Made by a program: the position numbers and the translations under genes
Shown: in pieces, positions 1 to 9,173 of the stretch
How the letters are laid out: each line of letters starts with the position of its first letter
Position numbering within the stretch: the first letter of the stretch is position 1
NCBI RefSeq assembly: GCF_021864535.1
Contig: NZ_JAKJIC010000007.1
Location: 156,069-220,068, forward strand
Length of the DNA: 64,000 nt
From: Oryzibacter oryziterrae
GTDB lineage: Bacteria; Pseudomonadota; Alphaproteobacteria; Rhizobiales; Pleomorphomonadaceae
Direction of reading: 5' to 3'
The notes under the pieces: model-generated
Seen by the model: only the letters and a program-made list of their open reading frames with translations
What the model was told of the DNA's origin: nothing
Databases searched by the model: none

Positions 1-2099
1 CCTTCGATGGCGACCTCAGCCTCGGCGAGTCCGCGCTCTCCGGCCATGTCAGCGTGAAGTCCCCGTCCGCCGGTGCCTTCGCCGCCTTTCTCAACCGCCC
101 GGCAACCGGTCTCCCCGCAGATCCCCTGAGCCTTGATGCCAGCCTCGATGCCAGCCCCGCTCGCGTCCGCCTGAGCGACGCCGCCTTCGTCTTCGGTGGC
201 AACGAGATCGACGGCCTGATCGAGTTCACCGCCGGTGATCGGCCCAAGATCGTCACCCGCCTGTCCGGCAACAAGATCGATCTCGGCAGCCTCATGGGCG
301 CCGGCGCGTCCGGCGGCGCAAACGCCAAGCCCGCGCAATCCAAGGGCTGGAGCCAGGAGCCTTTCGACCTTGCGATGCTCCGGGCTGTGGATGTCGATGC
401 CACCTTCGACGCCAACTCCATCGCCTTTGGCACCATTGCCACCGATCGCGCCAAGGCCGCCCTGAAGATGGCAAGCGGCAAGCTCACCCTTTCCATGCCC
501 ACCTTTGGCGCCTATGGCGGCACGGGTTCGGCCAAGCTGGCGCTCGACGCCAGCGGCAAGGTGCCGACCCTCGCCACCACCGCGACCCTGGATGCCGTCC
601 GGCTGCTGCCGCTGCTTCAGGCAAGCCTCGGCACTGGCCGGATCGACGGACAGGCCAGGATCGCCTTCGACATCCAGGGTTCCGGGGCGAGCATGGCCAG
701 CCTGATGGGCGGCCTCTCCGGCACCGCCGCCCTCGACGTGGCCAAGGGCCAGTTCAACGGTGTCGACCTGCCCGCCTTGCTGCGCAACATCGCCGTCTCC
801 GTCGTCACCGGCTTCGGCCAGTCGCCGGACGCCGTGACGCCCTTCGATCGCCTCGGCGCCAGCTTCGCGATCGACAAGGGCGTGGCCCGCACCAAGGACC
901 TCGCCTTCAAGAGCGCCGTGCTCTCCGCCACCGGCAACGGCCTGGTGGACATCGGCGCCAAGGCCGTGAACCTCACGCTTTCGCCCAAGCTCACGCTGCC
1001 CAACGGCAAGAAGTCGAGCGAGTTCGAGGTGCCGATCCGCATCGACGGCCCCTGGGCCGCTCCGCGCATCTATCCGGATATCCAGGGCATCCTCGACAAC
1101 CCGGCCGCCGCCTTCGACAAGCTGCAGTCCATGGGCGGCATGTTCGCCTCCATCGGCAAGCTGCCCAAGGGCGCCAATCTCGACAGTGCCCTCAACGCAC
1201 TGGCGCCTGGCCTCGGGGCACTGACGGGTACCGCCCCGCAAGGCGGTGGTACAGCCGACCCCATCGCCGGGGTCGTGGACACGCTGGCCGGCAACACGGG
1301 CGGGGGCGACGCGCTCGGCGGTCTCGTCAACCAGCTGGCCGGCGGCAATCAGACCAATGACCCGACGCAGGCCGTGGCCGGCCTCGTCGGCGCTCTCGCC
1401 GGTGGCGGCAACAATGACCCGGGCGCGGGCGCCCTCGACGCCCTGGTCTCCGGATTGGCCGGCCCTTCGGCCAAGGGAGGCGTGCGCTATCCCGACGGCC
1501 GGATTCCCACGCCACCGCCACGCCCGGGAGAAATCGCCCGTTCGAGCGCGCCCGGTCAACAGGCCGTCGACGCCCTCCCCCCGCTCGATGCACCGGCCGA
1601 CGTGGCACCGGCGGCCCCGAACAAGCCCGCCAAGCCCAAGCCAAACAAACCGGCGGACAAACCGGCGGACAAACCGGCGGACAAACCGGCGGACAAACCG
1701 GCGGACAAACCAGCGGACAAACCAGCGGACAAACCGGCGGACAAACCGGCGGACAAACCGGCGGACAAACCGGCGGACAAACCGGCGGACAAACCGGCGG
1801 ACAAACCGGCGGACAAACCGGCGGACAAACCGGCGGACAAACCGGCGGACAAACCGGTCAAGGCTGAAAAGCCTCCGAAGGCCGATAAGCCCGCCAAACC
1901 GGACGCGCCAGTCAAATCCGACAAGCCGGTCAAACCCAAGCCTGACAAGCCGCAAACCGAAAAACCAAAGACCGAGAAACCCAAACCGGCCAAGCCTGCG
2001 GCCCCCAAACCGGACGCAGCCAAAGCCGGCATCGACAGCGCGCCTCTGGCGCCGCCCTGCGTGGTCGATGCGCAGGGCGCCTGCGTCGCGCCGCAGTAA
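1..2099 (+). CDS. AsmA-family protein, C-terminal part (5' end outside window)
   Basis: The reading frame is open from base 3, so the gene begins upstream of the window; a GTG at 54 is internal. The visible part (about 700 residues) resembles the C-terminal half of AsmA/TamB-like envelope proteins: beta-rich segments around 'AALDVAKGQFNGVDLPALL' and 'NLTLSPKLTLPNGK', as in the AsmA_2 region. AsmA proteins are inner-membrane-anchored periplasmic proteins linked to lipid transport and outer-membrane assembly. After this domain comes a Gly/Asn/Asp-rich linker, then a Lys/Pro/Ala/Asp tail that includes 17 PADK units, then a short Cys-containing C-terminus. The tail is not part of the family core. 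It converges with the FAD oxidoreductase gene 67 bases downstream. The family call is by eye. Confidence 0.8.
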   Translation, partial: FDGDLSLGESALSGHVSVKSPSAGAFAAFLNRPATGLPADPLSLDASLDASPARVRLSDAAFVFGGNEIDGLIEFTAGDRPKIVTRLSGNKIDLGSLMGAGASGGANAKPAQSKGWSQEPFDLAMLRAVDVDATFDANSIAFGTIATDRAKAALKMASGKLTLSMPTFGAYGGTGSAKLALDASGKVPTLATTATLDAVRLLPLLQASLGTGRIDGQARIAFDIQGSGASMASLMGGLSGTAALDVAKGQFNGVDLPALLRNIAVSVVTGFGQSPDAVTPFDRLGASFAIDKGVARTKDLAFKSAVLSATGNGLVDIGAKAVNLTLSPKLTLPNGKKSSEFEVPIRIDGPWAAPRIYPDIQGILDNPAAAFDKLQSMGGMFASIGKLPKGANLDSALNALAPGLGALTGTAPQGGGTADPIAGVVDTLAGNTGGGDALGGLVNQLAGGNQTNDPTQAVAGLVGALAGGGNNDPGAGALDALVSGLAGPSAKGGVRYPDGRIPTPPPRPGEIARSSAPGQQAVDALPPLDAPADVAPAAPNKPAKPKPNKPADKPADKPADKPADKPADKPADKPADKPADKPADKPADKPADKPADKPADKPADKPADKPADKPADKPVKAEKPPKADKPAKPDAPVKSDKPVKPKPDKPQTEKPKTEKPKPAKPAAPKPDAAKAGIDSAPLAPPCVVDAQGACVAPQ
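1650..1853 (+). repeat. 12-bp tandem repeat encoding 17 x PADK
   Basis: There are seventeen consecutive 12-bp units (ccg gcg gac aaa) with no length variation. Fifteen are identical; two (starting at 1710 and 1722) have cca instead of ccg. The unit is a multiple of 3, so copy changes keep the frame. The repeat encodes a Pro/Ala/Asp/Lys tract with alternating charge in the tail of the AsmA-family protein, probably an extended periplasmic spacer. The near-identity of the units suggests recent expansion by slippage. Confidence 0.97.
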
Positions 2100-2166
2100 C
2101 GGGAAAAACAAGCAAGCGCAGCTCCCGGCAACAGGCGCTGCGCTCTCGCGTTCAGGTTCCAGGCAG

Positions 2167-3144
2167 TCAGGCGGCGCTGCGGGCGCGGGCGATGATTGCG
2201 TCCCCAAGGCTGTCGGCCGACATCCAGGCCGCTTCAAGGCGCGGCGCAATCAGCCAGTCGCCGCAACAGCCGAGCCGACCATCGGACGACAGCAGGAAGC
2301 TGGTGCCAACCGGCACTTCGGTGAAGGCATCGTCCCAGAAATAGACCTGCGTCGCCTGCGGCCACGCGGTCTGCCCCAGCAGATTGCCGAGGGCCGCGAC
2401 CAGGAGATTGCGCGCCTCATCCGGACTCACGGAGCGATGCGCCTCCGACCAGTCGGTGCTCGCCTGCGCCACCCAGTGGCTGCCGCTGCGCTCCGGCCGC
2501 GAAGCATTGCGCGCCACCCAGGTGAAGGGCCCCTGGTGCCGCAGAATGTCGAAATCGACGTCCACTTCGCCATAGTCGGCGGTCAGCGTCCAGCAGGGGC
2601 GCATCACCGCCGCCTTGGCCTGATCGAACGGGGTTCCGAGCGGTCCGAGCAGCCGCTTCACCGTCTTGGCAGGCGCCGCCACCACCACCCGATCAAAGCC
2701 GGCGGCAACGCTGCCGTCGGCAAGTTCGAGCGCGCAGCCCTCCTCGCCGGATGTCACGCCGACCACTTCGCTGCCGGTCTTGAGCGTGAAGGAGTCGGCC
2801 ATCGACCTGAGCAGACCGCCCATGGCCGGCAGGCCCACCAGCCATTCCTCGTCCGAGGTCTTGCCGCGCGGCGCCCAGGCGGTAACCACGCCCTCGGCCT
2901 TGGCGCGCGCAACCCAGGCCTTGAAGGCCGGCAGCCGCGCCGTGAAATACTGCGCCCCGCGATCGGCCGTCACCGCCGACGGATCCGCCGTGCCGAGCCG
3001 GCCGCCAACCGCATCGGACGCCTCGAACACCGTCACCTCAGCGCCCGCACGCACCAGCTTGCGCGCAACGGTCAACCCGGCAAGCCCCGCTCCCACGACC
3101 GCAGCCCGCGTGCCCGCAAGCGTCATTTGACCCAGATCCGACAT
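2167..3144 (-). CDS. NAD(P)/FAD-dependent oxidoreductase (renalase/amine-oxidase-like)
   Basis: A 325-residue soluble flavoprotein. The N-terminal Rossmann signature GAGLAGL (residues 18-24) is followed by an acidic residue at the end of the second strand (VFEA, about 39-42) and the GGRLGT motif that contacts FAD in the amine oxidase/renalase group. A C-terminal CGDW motif fits the usual second FAD-binding element. The substrate cannot be read from sequence; bacterial relatives are often annotated as deaminating or NAD(P)H-isomer oxidases. The start at 3144 (MSDLGQ) is used; a second ATG at 3126 lies closer to the Rossmann fold and is an alternative. It follows copA on the same strand with a 138-base gap, so co-transcription is possible. 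Confidence 0.85.
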   Translation of the reverse strand: MSDLGQMTLAGTRAAVVGAGLAGLTVARKLVRAGAEVTVFEASDAVGGRLGTADPSAVTADRGAQYFTARLPAFKAWVARAKAEGVVTAWAPRGKTSDEEWLVGLPAMGGLLRSMADSFTLKTGSEVVGVTSGEEGCALELADGSVAAGFDRVVVAAPAKTVKRLLGPLGTPFDQAKAAVMRPCWTLTADYGEVDVDFDILRHQGPFTWVARNASRPERSGSHWVAQASTDWSEAHRSVSPDEARNLLVAALGNLLGQTAWPQATQVYFWDDAFTEVPVGTSFLLSSDGRLGCCGDWLIAPRLEAAWMSADSLGDAIIARARSAA

Positions 3145-3282
3145 GGCTTCGCGTTCCCTTCCCCGTGGCCCGCCGGAAATGAGCTCCGACGTCGGCCGCC
3201 TCCATTCGAAACTTACGGGCAGCGCCCCTGCCCTGCAAGCAAACCTTGAACCCTGGCACCCACGCGTTCAGCACAAAATTCC

Positions 3283-5505
3283 TCAGGGCAGCCGTGGCTT
3301 CCAACGCGTCAGCAGCCCGGCATTGCTGACCACCGACACCGAACTCATGGCCATCGCCGCTCCCGCCAGCGCCGGCGTCAGCAGGCCAAAGGCAGCAAGC
3401 GGAATGCCCACCACGTTATAGACGAAGGCCCAGAACAGATTTTGACGGATCTTCAGCGACGTTGCCCGCGCCACGTCGAGCGCCGCGCCCACCAGGCGCG
3501 GGTCCGGCCGCATCAGCGTGATGGCCGCCGTTTCCATCGCCACATCCGTGCCCGATCCCATGGCAATGCCCACATCGGCCGCCGCCAGTGCCGGCGCATC
3601 GTTGACGCCGTCCCCCACCATGGCGACCCGCTCCCCGCTCGCCCTCAGTGCCACGACCTCGGACGACTTGCCATCGGGCAGAATACCGGCCCGCCAGGAA
3701 TCGAGCCCCAGCTGTCCGGCGACAACGGCTGCGACAGCGCCATTGTCCCCCGTCAGCATCAGCGTCCTGATCCCGCGCGCCTTCAGCTCCCGCACCGCCG
3801 CCAGCGCCGTGTCGCGCAAGCGATCGGCAAAGCCGAGCCGGCCGATCAGCCGTCCGTCCGCCGCCACGAAGGCCACCGTCAGCGCGTCCTCCGCAGCGCC
3901 GAGATCACCCAGGTCGATGCCGCGTGACGCCATCAGATTGGCGGTGCCCACCAGAACATTCACGCCCTGCACCGTCGCCTCGATCCCGCGCCCCGGCAAT
4001 GCCGTGACGGCACTCGCCGGGCTCACGGTCAGGCCGAGCGCTTCCGCCCGCCGGATCACAGCCCGCCCGAGCGGATGCTCGCTGCCCGTCTGCGCGCTGG
4101 CCGCCAGCGTCAGGAGCTCGGCCTCCTCTGTGCCCGCGGCGAGCACCGTCGAAACGAGCTCCGGCCGCCCCTCGGTCAGCGTCCCCGTCTTGTCGAATAC
4201 CACTGCGCTCACCCGCGCCGCCCGCTCCAGCGCCTCGATGTCCTTGATGAGAATGCCGCTGCGCGCCGCCGCTCCCGTGCCGGCCACCAGCGCGGTCGGC
4301 GTCGCCAGCCCCAGCGCGCAGGGACAGGCGATCACCAGCACCGCCACCGCCGCCGCCATGGCCGGCTCGAAGCCATGCCCGCTCGCCATCCACAGGACAA
4401 AGGTCAGAACCGCCACGCCCACCACCGTCGGCACGAAGATCGCGCTGATCCGGTCGACGAGACGCTGCAGCGGCGCCTTGCCCGACTGGGCATTCTCGAC
4501 CAGCCGCGTGATCTTGCCCAGGGTCGAATCCTCGCCCACCGCGTCCACGGACACCGTGAGCGCGCCCTCGCCATTCATGGCGCCGGTCACCACCTTGTCG
4601 CCCGCCTTGCGCAACACCGGCAGGCTCTCCCCGGAGATCACGCTTTCGTCGCAGCTGCTGGCGCCCTCGTTCACCGTGCCGTCGACGGGAACCCGCTCGC
4701 CCGGCAGGATCTGCACCCGATCGCCCGGCAGGATCGCCGTCACCGGAACGAGCTCGACCGCCCCCGACGGGGAGATCCGGCGGGCGGTCTCAGGCCTCAG
4801 CGCCATCAGCGCCCGCACCGCCCGCGTCGTGGAGGCCTTGGCCCGCTCTTCCAGAAGCTTGCCGAGCATGACCAGCGTCAGCACCAGGGCGGAAGCCTCG
4901 AAATAGAGATGCCCCATGGCCGCCATGGAGCCGAGCGCGATCAGTTGATAGACCGAAAAGCCGTAGGCCGCGGATGTCCCCACGGCGACCAGCACGTCCA
5001 TGTTGGCGCTACCGCCGCGCAGACTGTTGAAGGCACCGCGATAAAAGCGCGTTCCGGCCAGCACTTGCACCCCGCTCGCCAGCACGAACTGCGTCAGCGG
5101 CGCAAGTTCCCATGCAAGACCGAGCGCCATCGCCGCCATGGCCGCAAGGAAGGGCAGTGACAGAGCCGCCGACACCGCCACGATCACAAGCGTCCGGCGA
5201 TGGCGCACCCGCTCCTGCGCTTCGCGCGCTTCCCGCTGCTGGCGCGCGAGCACAGGATCGCCGGCCCGCAGCTCGGCGGTGAAGCCCGCACGCTCGACGG
5301 CAGCAATGATGGTCTCGGCCTCGCAGCCCTCGATGGCCGCAACGTCGGCCCTTTCCAGCGCCAAGTTCACGCGCGCGTCGGCGACGCCCGGCGTCTTGCG
5401 AAGCACCCGTTCGATGCGGGCGGCACAGGCAGCGCAGGTCATTCCCTCGATATTGAAGCTGCGCGTCTCGACCGCATCTCTGGCTACGGAAACGCCGTCC
5501 ACCAT
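3283..5505 (-). CDS. copA: Copper-translocating P1B-type ATPase
   Basis: A 740-residue Cu(I)-exporting ATPase that moves cytoplasmic copper across the inner membrane. One N-terminal heavy-metal-binding domain carries GMTCAAC (21-27). The core shows the transmembrane CPC motif (394-396), the phosphorylation motif DKTGT (438-442), the P1B-specific HP dipeptide (477-478) and the hinge GDGVND (631-636). YN (697-698) and MSSVS (720-724) in the last two helices match the Cu(I)-specific P1B-1 group. Only one HMA domain is present; many relatives have two. A GAGGA Shine-Dalgarno lies 8 bases before the ATG. No CueR/MerR regulator or copper chaperone gene is adjacent. Confidence 0.96.
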   Translation of the reverse strand: MVDGVSVARDAVETRSFNIEGMTCAACAARIERVLRKTPGVADARVNLALERADVAAIEGCEAETIIAAVERAGFTAELRAGDPVLARQQREAREAQERVRHRRTLVIVAVSAALSLPFLAAMAAMALGLAWELAPLTQFVLASGVQVLAGTRFYRGAFNSLRGGSANMDVLVAVGTSAAYGFSVYQLIALGSMAAMGHLYFEASALVLTLVMLGKLLEERAKASTTRAVRALMALRPETARRISPSGAVELVPVTAILPGDRVQILPGERVPVDGTVNEGASSCDESVISGESLPVLRKAGDKVVTGAMNGEGALTVSVDAVGEDSTLGKITRLVENAQSGKAPLQRLVDRISAIFVPTVVGVAVLTFVLWMASGHGFEPAMAAAVAVLVIACPCALGLATPTALVAGTGAAARSGILIKDIEALERAARVSAVVFDKTGTLTEGRPELVSTVLAAGTEEAELLTLAASAQTGSEHPLGRAVIRRAEALGLTVSPASAVTALPGRGIEATVQGVNVLVGTANLMASRGIDLGDLGAAEDALTVAFVAADGRLIGRLGFADRLRDTALAAVRELKARGIRTLMLTGDNGAVAAVVAGQLGLDSWRAGILPDGKSSEVVALRASGERVAMVGDGVNDAPALAAADVGIAMGSGTDVAMETAAITLMRPDPRLVGAALDVARATSLKIRQNLFWAFVYNVVGIPLAAFGLLTPALAGAAMAMSSVSVVSNAGLLTRWKPRLP

Positions 5506-5853
5506 CGTTCTAATCCTCTACACTTTGTTCGCATTCGCGCGCCGGCCTCAGGATAAACGGCGTGGAAAGTGCGTCGCCTGTTCTCATCTATTCGCTTTTT
5601 GTTCCAAACGGTCGATTTAAATATGGATAATCTCAATATGTTAGAACGTTCTCCAAAATGTATCCGAAGTTCCGCATATGGCTCCTGGAAACGTTTCATC
5701 TTTGTTCGAATGTGATCACATCAGAACAACTCTTGATTTGCTCTGCAAAAATCTACAAGGACGCCCTTCCTGGAACCGGAGCGCCCTGAAAACTACCCAT
5801 AGCGCTCCGTCCATTGCCAATCACGGCTTCGCGACCTTTTTGGGCGCAGTGCC
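5506..5853. other. 348-base AT-richer intergenic region upstream of copA
   Basis: This lies between copA (start 5505, minus) and the 3' end of the deaminase gene (5854, minus), so it should hold the copA promoter. It is visibly more AT-rich than its surroundings between about 5590 and 5760. It includes the 10-bp palindrome at 5711-5720. No convincing small gene, RNA or CueR-type operator was seen. Confidence 0.6.
5711..5720. promoter_or_regulatory. Palindrome TGTGATCACA
   Basis: A perfect 10-bp palindrome. A one-mismatch copy (TCTGATCACA) lies at 7227-7236, 30 bases upstream of the deaminase start, so the two flank that gene. It lacks the 6-bp spacer of a CRP site. Operator function is a guess. 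Confidence 0.3.
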
Positions 5854-7197
5854 TCACACCGCTTCCAGGAACCGGCGCGCCGCCTGCCCGTGTTCCCGGC
5901 GCAGTCTCGCCACGTCCACACCGAGCGGCGCTCCGTCCACCACGGTCCAGCGTCCCTTGATCATGACGCGGTCGGCCGCCGTCGCTCCGCACAGCACCAG
6001 CGCCGCGATCGGATCGCCGGCGCCGGAGAAGCGCAACTCGTCCAGCGTATAGAAGGCGAGATCGGCCTGCTTGCCCACGGCAAGGGTCCCGATATCCTCC
6101 CGCCCGAGGCATTTGGCCGACCCTTCGGTCGCCCAACGGAAAGCATCGAAATGCGTCACCGACGCCGCATCATAGCGGATCCGGTTCAGCATCATCGCAT
6201 GGCGCACCCCTTCCATCAGATTGGAGTTGTCGTTGGAGGCCGACCCGTCGACGCCGAGGCCCACCTTGGCGCCGGCAGCCTCCAGTTCCTTGGTACGGCA
6301 CATGCCCGAAGCCAGCACCATGTTGGACGTCGGGCAATGGCAGACGCCCACCTTGTGCCGCCCGAGCCTCGCCACTTCCTCGTCGTTGAAATGAATGCCA
6401 TGGGCGAGCCAGGTCCGCTCGGTCAGCCAGCCGCAGTCCTCGATGTAGTCAACCGTGGTGCAGTTGAAGCGCTCGCGGCAATAGACCACCTCGTCGCGCG
6501 TCTCGGCCAGATGGGTGTGCAGTCCGCAGCCATGCTTCAGCGCCAGTGCGGCGGTCTCGGTCATCAGCTGCTTGGTCACGTTGAAGGGCGCGCAGGGGGC
6601 GAGCGCCACCTGCAGCATCGCCCCTTCCGAGGCGTCGTGATAGCGATTGAGCACCCGCTCGCAGTCGGAGAGGATGGTGTCGATGTCCTGCACCGCGCCG
6701 GCAATCGCGTTGCCGCCGTCCTCCACCGTCATGTTCAGCGAACCGCGCGTCAGCGTCATGCGCATGCCGAGCGCTGCCGCTTCTTCCGCCTGGATGTCCA
6801 TGGCGGCGTCGAGCCCGGGCGGGAACAGATACTGGTGATCGGAGACGGTCGTGCAGCCCGACAGCATCAGTTCGGTCAGCGCCAGCCGCGTGGCGAGCCT
6901 CAGGTTCTCCGGCGTCACATTGCGCGCCCAGATCGGGAACAGCGCTTCGAGCCAGGGGAACAGCTCCTTGTTGATCGCCGACGGATGCGCCCGCGTCAGC
7001 GTCTGGAACATGTGATGATGGGTGTTCACGAGCCCCGGAATGATCACATGCGCGCTGGCATCGAACACCTCGTCGACCGCGGTGCCGGGCTGCTGCCCGG
7101 CGCCGACATGTTCGACGATCTTCCCATCCTCGACCACCAGCCCGCCTTCGGCGCCGGTCGCGAGAATGGCAAGCGGGGTCTTGATCCAGAGACGCAT
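5854..7197 (-). CDS. Amidohydrolase, probable 8-oxoguanine deaminase
   Basis: A 447-residue member of the amidohydrolase superfamily, TrzN/AtzA/SsnA branch. The metal site is visible: NTHHHM (residues 58-63, HxH motif), a later HTHLAETRDE segment, a WLAHGIHF segment and the GLGVDGSASND motif supplying the catalytic Asp. The GLVNTHHHMFQTLTRA and 'LMLSGCTTVSDHQYLFP' stretches resemble bacterial 8-oxoguanine deaminases, which convert 8-oxoguanine to urate plus ammonia. The closest alternative is another triazine or guanine deaminase of the same branch. A GGGAGGA Shine-Dalgarno sits just before the ATG. A base-deaminating enzyme fits the nucleoside salvage operon starting 3 kb away. Confidence 0.78.
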   Translation of the reverse strand: MRLWIKTPLAILATGAEGGLVVEDGKIVEHVGAGQQPGTAVDEVFDASAHVIIPGLVNTHHHMFQTLTRAHPSAINKELFPWLEALFPIWARNVTPENLRLATRLALTELMLSGCTTVSDHQYLFPPGLDAAMDIQAEEAAALGMRMTLTRGSLNMTVEDGGNAIAGAVQDIDTILSDCERVLNRYHDASEGAMLQVALAPCAPFNVTKQLMTETAALALKHGCGLHTHLAETRDEVVYCRERFNCTTVDYIEDCGWLTERTWLAHGIHFNDEEVARLGRHKVGVCHCPTSNMVLASGMCRTKELEAAGAKVGLGVDGSASNDNSNLMEGVRHAMMLNRIRYDAASVTHFDAFRWATEGSAKCLGREDIGTLAVGKQADLAFYTLDELRFSGAGDPIAALVLCGATAADRVMIKGRWTVVDGAPLGVDVARLRREHGQAARRFLEAV

Positions 7198-7226
7198 GAA
7201 GTCCTCCCAGTGACGGCATGGATATG

Positions 7227-7236
7227 TCTGATCACA
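7227..7236. promoter_or_regulatory. Near-palindrome TCTGATCACA upstream of the deaminase gene
   Basis: It lies 30 bases upstream of the deaminase ATG, in the divergent region shared with the ABC ATPase gene. It differs by one base from the perfect palindrome at 5711-5720. A candidate operator only. Confidence 0.3.
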
Positions 7237-7408
7237 CTATGCAGGTTTCCCGCCAATTGCGAAGCCGCTTGACCTGAACCTCGAAAAGCAGGAAGCGGCC
7301 TTGCAGGAGCGCGACTTGCCCCTGCACGCCATCGGGTGCATCAATCGGCAGGAAAAGCCGCCAGGACAGAGGTTCCTCTGCCGGCGGATCGCATGCAAAG
7401 GGTTGGTC

Positions 7409-8173
7409 ATGTCGCATCTTCTCGTCGCCCACGCCATTGAGCGCCGCTTTGACAATGGCGTGCTGGCGCTGGAGAAGGCGAGCTTCCATCTTGAGCAGGG
7501 TGAAGTGCTGAGCCTGCTGGGTGCCTCGGGATGCGGCAAATCCACCTTGCTGCGCCTCATCGCCGATCTGGATGTGGCCACCGGCGGGCGCATCGATTGG
7601 CCGGGCGGCAAGCCGAAGATCGGCTTTGTCTTCCAGGACCCGACCCTGATGCCCTGGGCCACCGTCTTCGACAATGTCTGGCTGCCGCTGCGCTTTGCCG
7701 GCGTGTCCCGCAAGGCCGCCGAGGCGGACGTACGCGCGGCGCTCGATCTTGTCGGCCTTGAGGACGCGGCCGACCTCTACCCGCGCGAACTCTCCGGCGG
7801 CATGCGCATGCGTGTCTCGATCGCCCGCGCCGTGGTCGACCGTCCCGGCCTTCTGCTGATGGACGAACCCTTTGCCGCCCTCGACGAGATCACGCGCCAG
7901 CGGCTCAACGCCGACCTCCTGGACCTGCGCGCCAAGCTCGGCGCGTCAGTCCTCTTCGTCACCCACTCGGTCGCGGAGGCCACCTTCCTGTCGGACCGCA
8001 TCGCGGTCATGGCCCCGCGCCCCGGCCGCATCGTCGCCGTCCACGCCGTGCCCTTCGGCCGGCGCGACGAGGCGCTGCGCACCGACGTCGCCTATGCGCG
8101 GCTGTCGGCGGAGGTCTCCGCCAGCCTGCGCGCCACCATGGAGCCGCTTACGCGCGCCAATGCCGGTCGGTGA
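7409..8173 (+). CDS. ABC transporter ATP-binding protein (nitrate/sulfonate/taurine or pyrimidine type)
   Basis: A 254-residue ABC ATPase of the SsuB/TauB/ThiZ group. It shows Walker A GASGCGKST (38-46), Q-loop at 76 within FQDPTLMPW, signature LSGGM (128-132), Walker B LLLMDEP (148-154) and the switch His (186). The FQDPTLMPWATVFDNV stretch is typical of importers for nitrate, alkanesulfonates, taurine or hydroxymethylpyrimidine. The ATG at 7409 is preferred over an upstream ATG at 7301, which adds 36 non-homologous residues. No permease or binding-protein gene is next to it, so its partners must be elsewhere. Its last 26 bases overlap the end of glk on the opposite strand. Confidence 0.88.
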   Translation: MSHLLVAHAIERRFDNGVLALEKASFHLEQGEVLSLLGASGCGKSTLLRLIADLDVATGGRIDWPGGKPKIGFVFQDPTLMPWATVFDNVWLPLRFAGVSRKAAEADVRAALDLVGLEDAADLYPRELSGGMRMRVSIARAVVDRPGLLLMDEPFAALDEITRQRLNADLLDLRAKLGASVLFVTHSVAEATFLSDRIAVMAPRPGRIVAVHAVPFGRRDEALRTDVAYARLSAEVSASLRATMEPLTRANAGR

Positions 8174-9173
8174 GCTGCAGCCCGAAGCTGTCCGGTCGCC
8201 GCGCGAAATCCTCAAGGCCGGCCAGCGCCGGGCGCTCGTGCACGATGATCGCCGTCGCCATGGAAGCCAAGAGGCCGAAATGCGGATACTTGTCCTCGAA
8301 GGCGGCGCGGAAGCGGCCCTCGCGCAGCACATGGGCAATGCGCGGTGCAATGCCGCCGGCGAGATAGACACCGCCGTGGGCCAGGAAGGTCAGTGCGAGA
8401 TTGCCGGCAACGCGGCCTAGATGTTCGGCAAACAGCGCCACGGTTTCCACCGCCGTCGGATCGCCGGCCTCGGCCGCCGCGGTCACCTCTGCAGGGGTCG
8501 AGCAGACCGAGGCAATGCCATCGGTCGCCGCAACCGCATGATAAAGCCGCAGCAGGCCTGAACCGCAGATCAGCGTCTCGCCGGTCACCCGCCCGGTCGG
8601 CCGATCGATATGCGGCCAGATCTCAAAGTCGCGCGGCGTTACCGGCGCCAGATCGATGTGGCCGCCTTCGCCCGGCACCGGCACCCAGAGACCCGCCGCA
8701 TCCACGAGACCGGCCGCCCCAAGGCCCGTTCCCGGACCGATGACGACCTTGGTTCCACGCGCCGGCGGCACCAGATCGCCGATGATCGTCAGGTCATCGC
8801 CGGCGAGCCCGGGCAGGCACAGCCCCAGCGCCTCGAAATCGTTGAACAGGATCACCTCGGTGAGACCGAAGCGGGCGATCAGATTGCGCGGCGTCACCAC
8901 CCAGGGGCAATTGGTCAGCTGCGTGCTGTCCGGCTGGATCGGGCCGGCAAGGGCGAACACCATCGCCTTGGGATGCGCCGCGCCGCTGTCCACCACAGTC
9001 GCCTGAATGGCATCCTCGATCGTGGCAAAGCCACGGGTCTCCACCGTGTCGAAATGGCGCGTCACCCCGTTGGGCTCGGTCAGCAGGGCAAAGCGGGCGT
9101 TGGTGCCGCCGATGTCGGCAAACAGCACCGGAAACGCGATCTCGGAAAGCTTGTCAGGCATGAGCACCTTCAT
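8148..9173 (-). CDS. glk: Glucokinase
   Basis: A 341-residue enzyme of the proteobacterial glucokinase family (ATP + glucose to glucose-6-phosphate; cytosolic, entry to Entner-Doudoroff or pentose phosphate routes). The phosphate-1 motif [11 protein letters not shown] (20-30), [17 protein letters not shown] and EGGHIDLAP are all present. The ATG at 9173 gives a 4-base ATGA overlap with mgsA upstream, favouring translational coupling; an internal ATG at 9161 is the alternative. It converges with the ABC ATPase gene, with 26 bases of 3' overlap. Confidence 0.95.
   Translation of the reverse strand: MKVLMPDKLSEIAFPVLFADIGGTNARFALLTEPNGVTRHFDTVETRGFATIEDAIQATVVDSGAAHPKAMVFALAGPIQPDSTQLTNCPWVVTPRNLIARFGLTEVILFNDFEALGLCLPGLAGDDLTIIGDLVPPARGTKVVIGPGTGLGAAGLVDAAGLWVPVPGEGGHIDLAPVTPRDFEIWPHIDRPTGRVTGETLICGSGLLRLYHAVAATDGIASVCSTPAEVTAAAEAGDPTAVETVALFAEHLGRVAGNLALTFLAHGGVYLAGGIAPRIAHVLREGRFRAAFEDKYPHFGLLASMATAIIVHERPALAGLEDFARRPDSFGLQLTDRHWRA

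Noticed and set aside
1650..1853. CRISPR-like array
   Set aside because: The tandem units have no unique spacers and encode a regular peptide.
1246..3249. 667-codon frame overlapping the PADK repeat and the oxidoreductase gene
   Set aside because: The 12-bp repeat keeps several frames open (TNRR and LSAG readings), and the rest is antisense to the oxidoreductase.
5711..5720. CRP binding site
   Set aside because: A CRP site needs TGTGA-N6-TCACA; here the halves abut. Kept only as a generic palindrome.
7260..7300. Hairpin between the deaminase and ABC ATPase genes as a riboswitch
   Set aside because: Only a 7-bp stem with a 22-base loop; no thiamin or other known aptamer motif was found.
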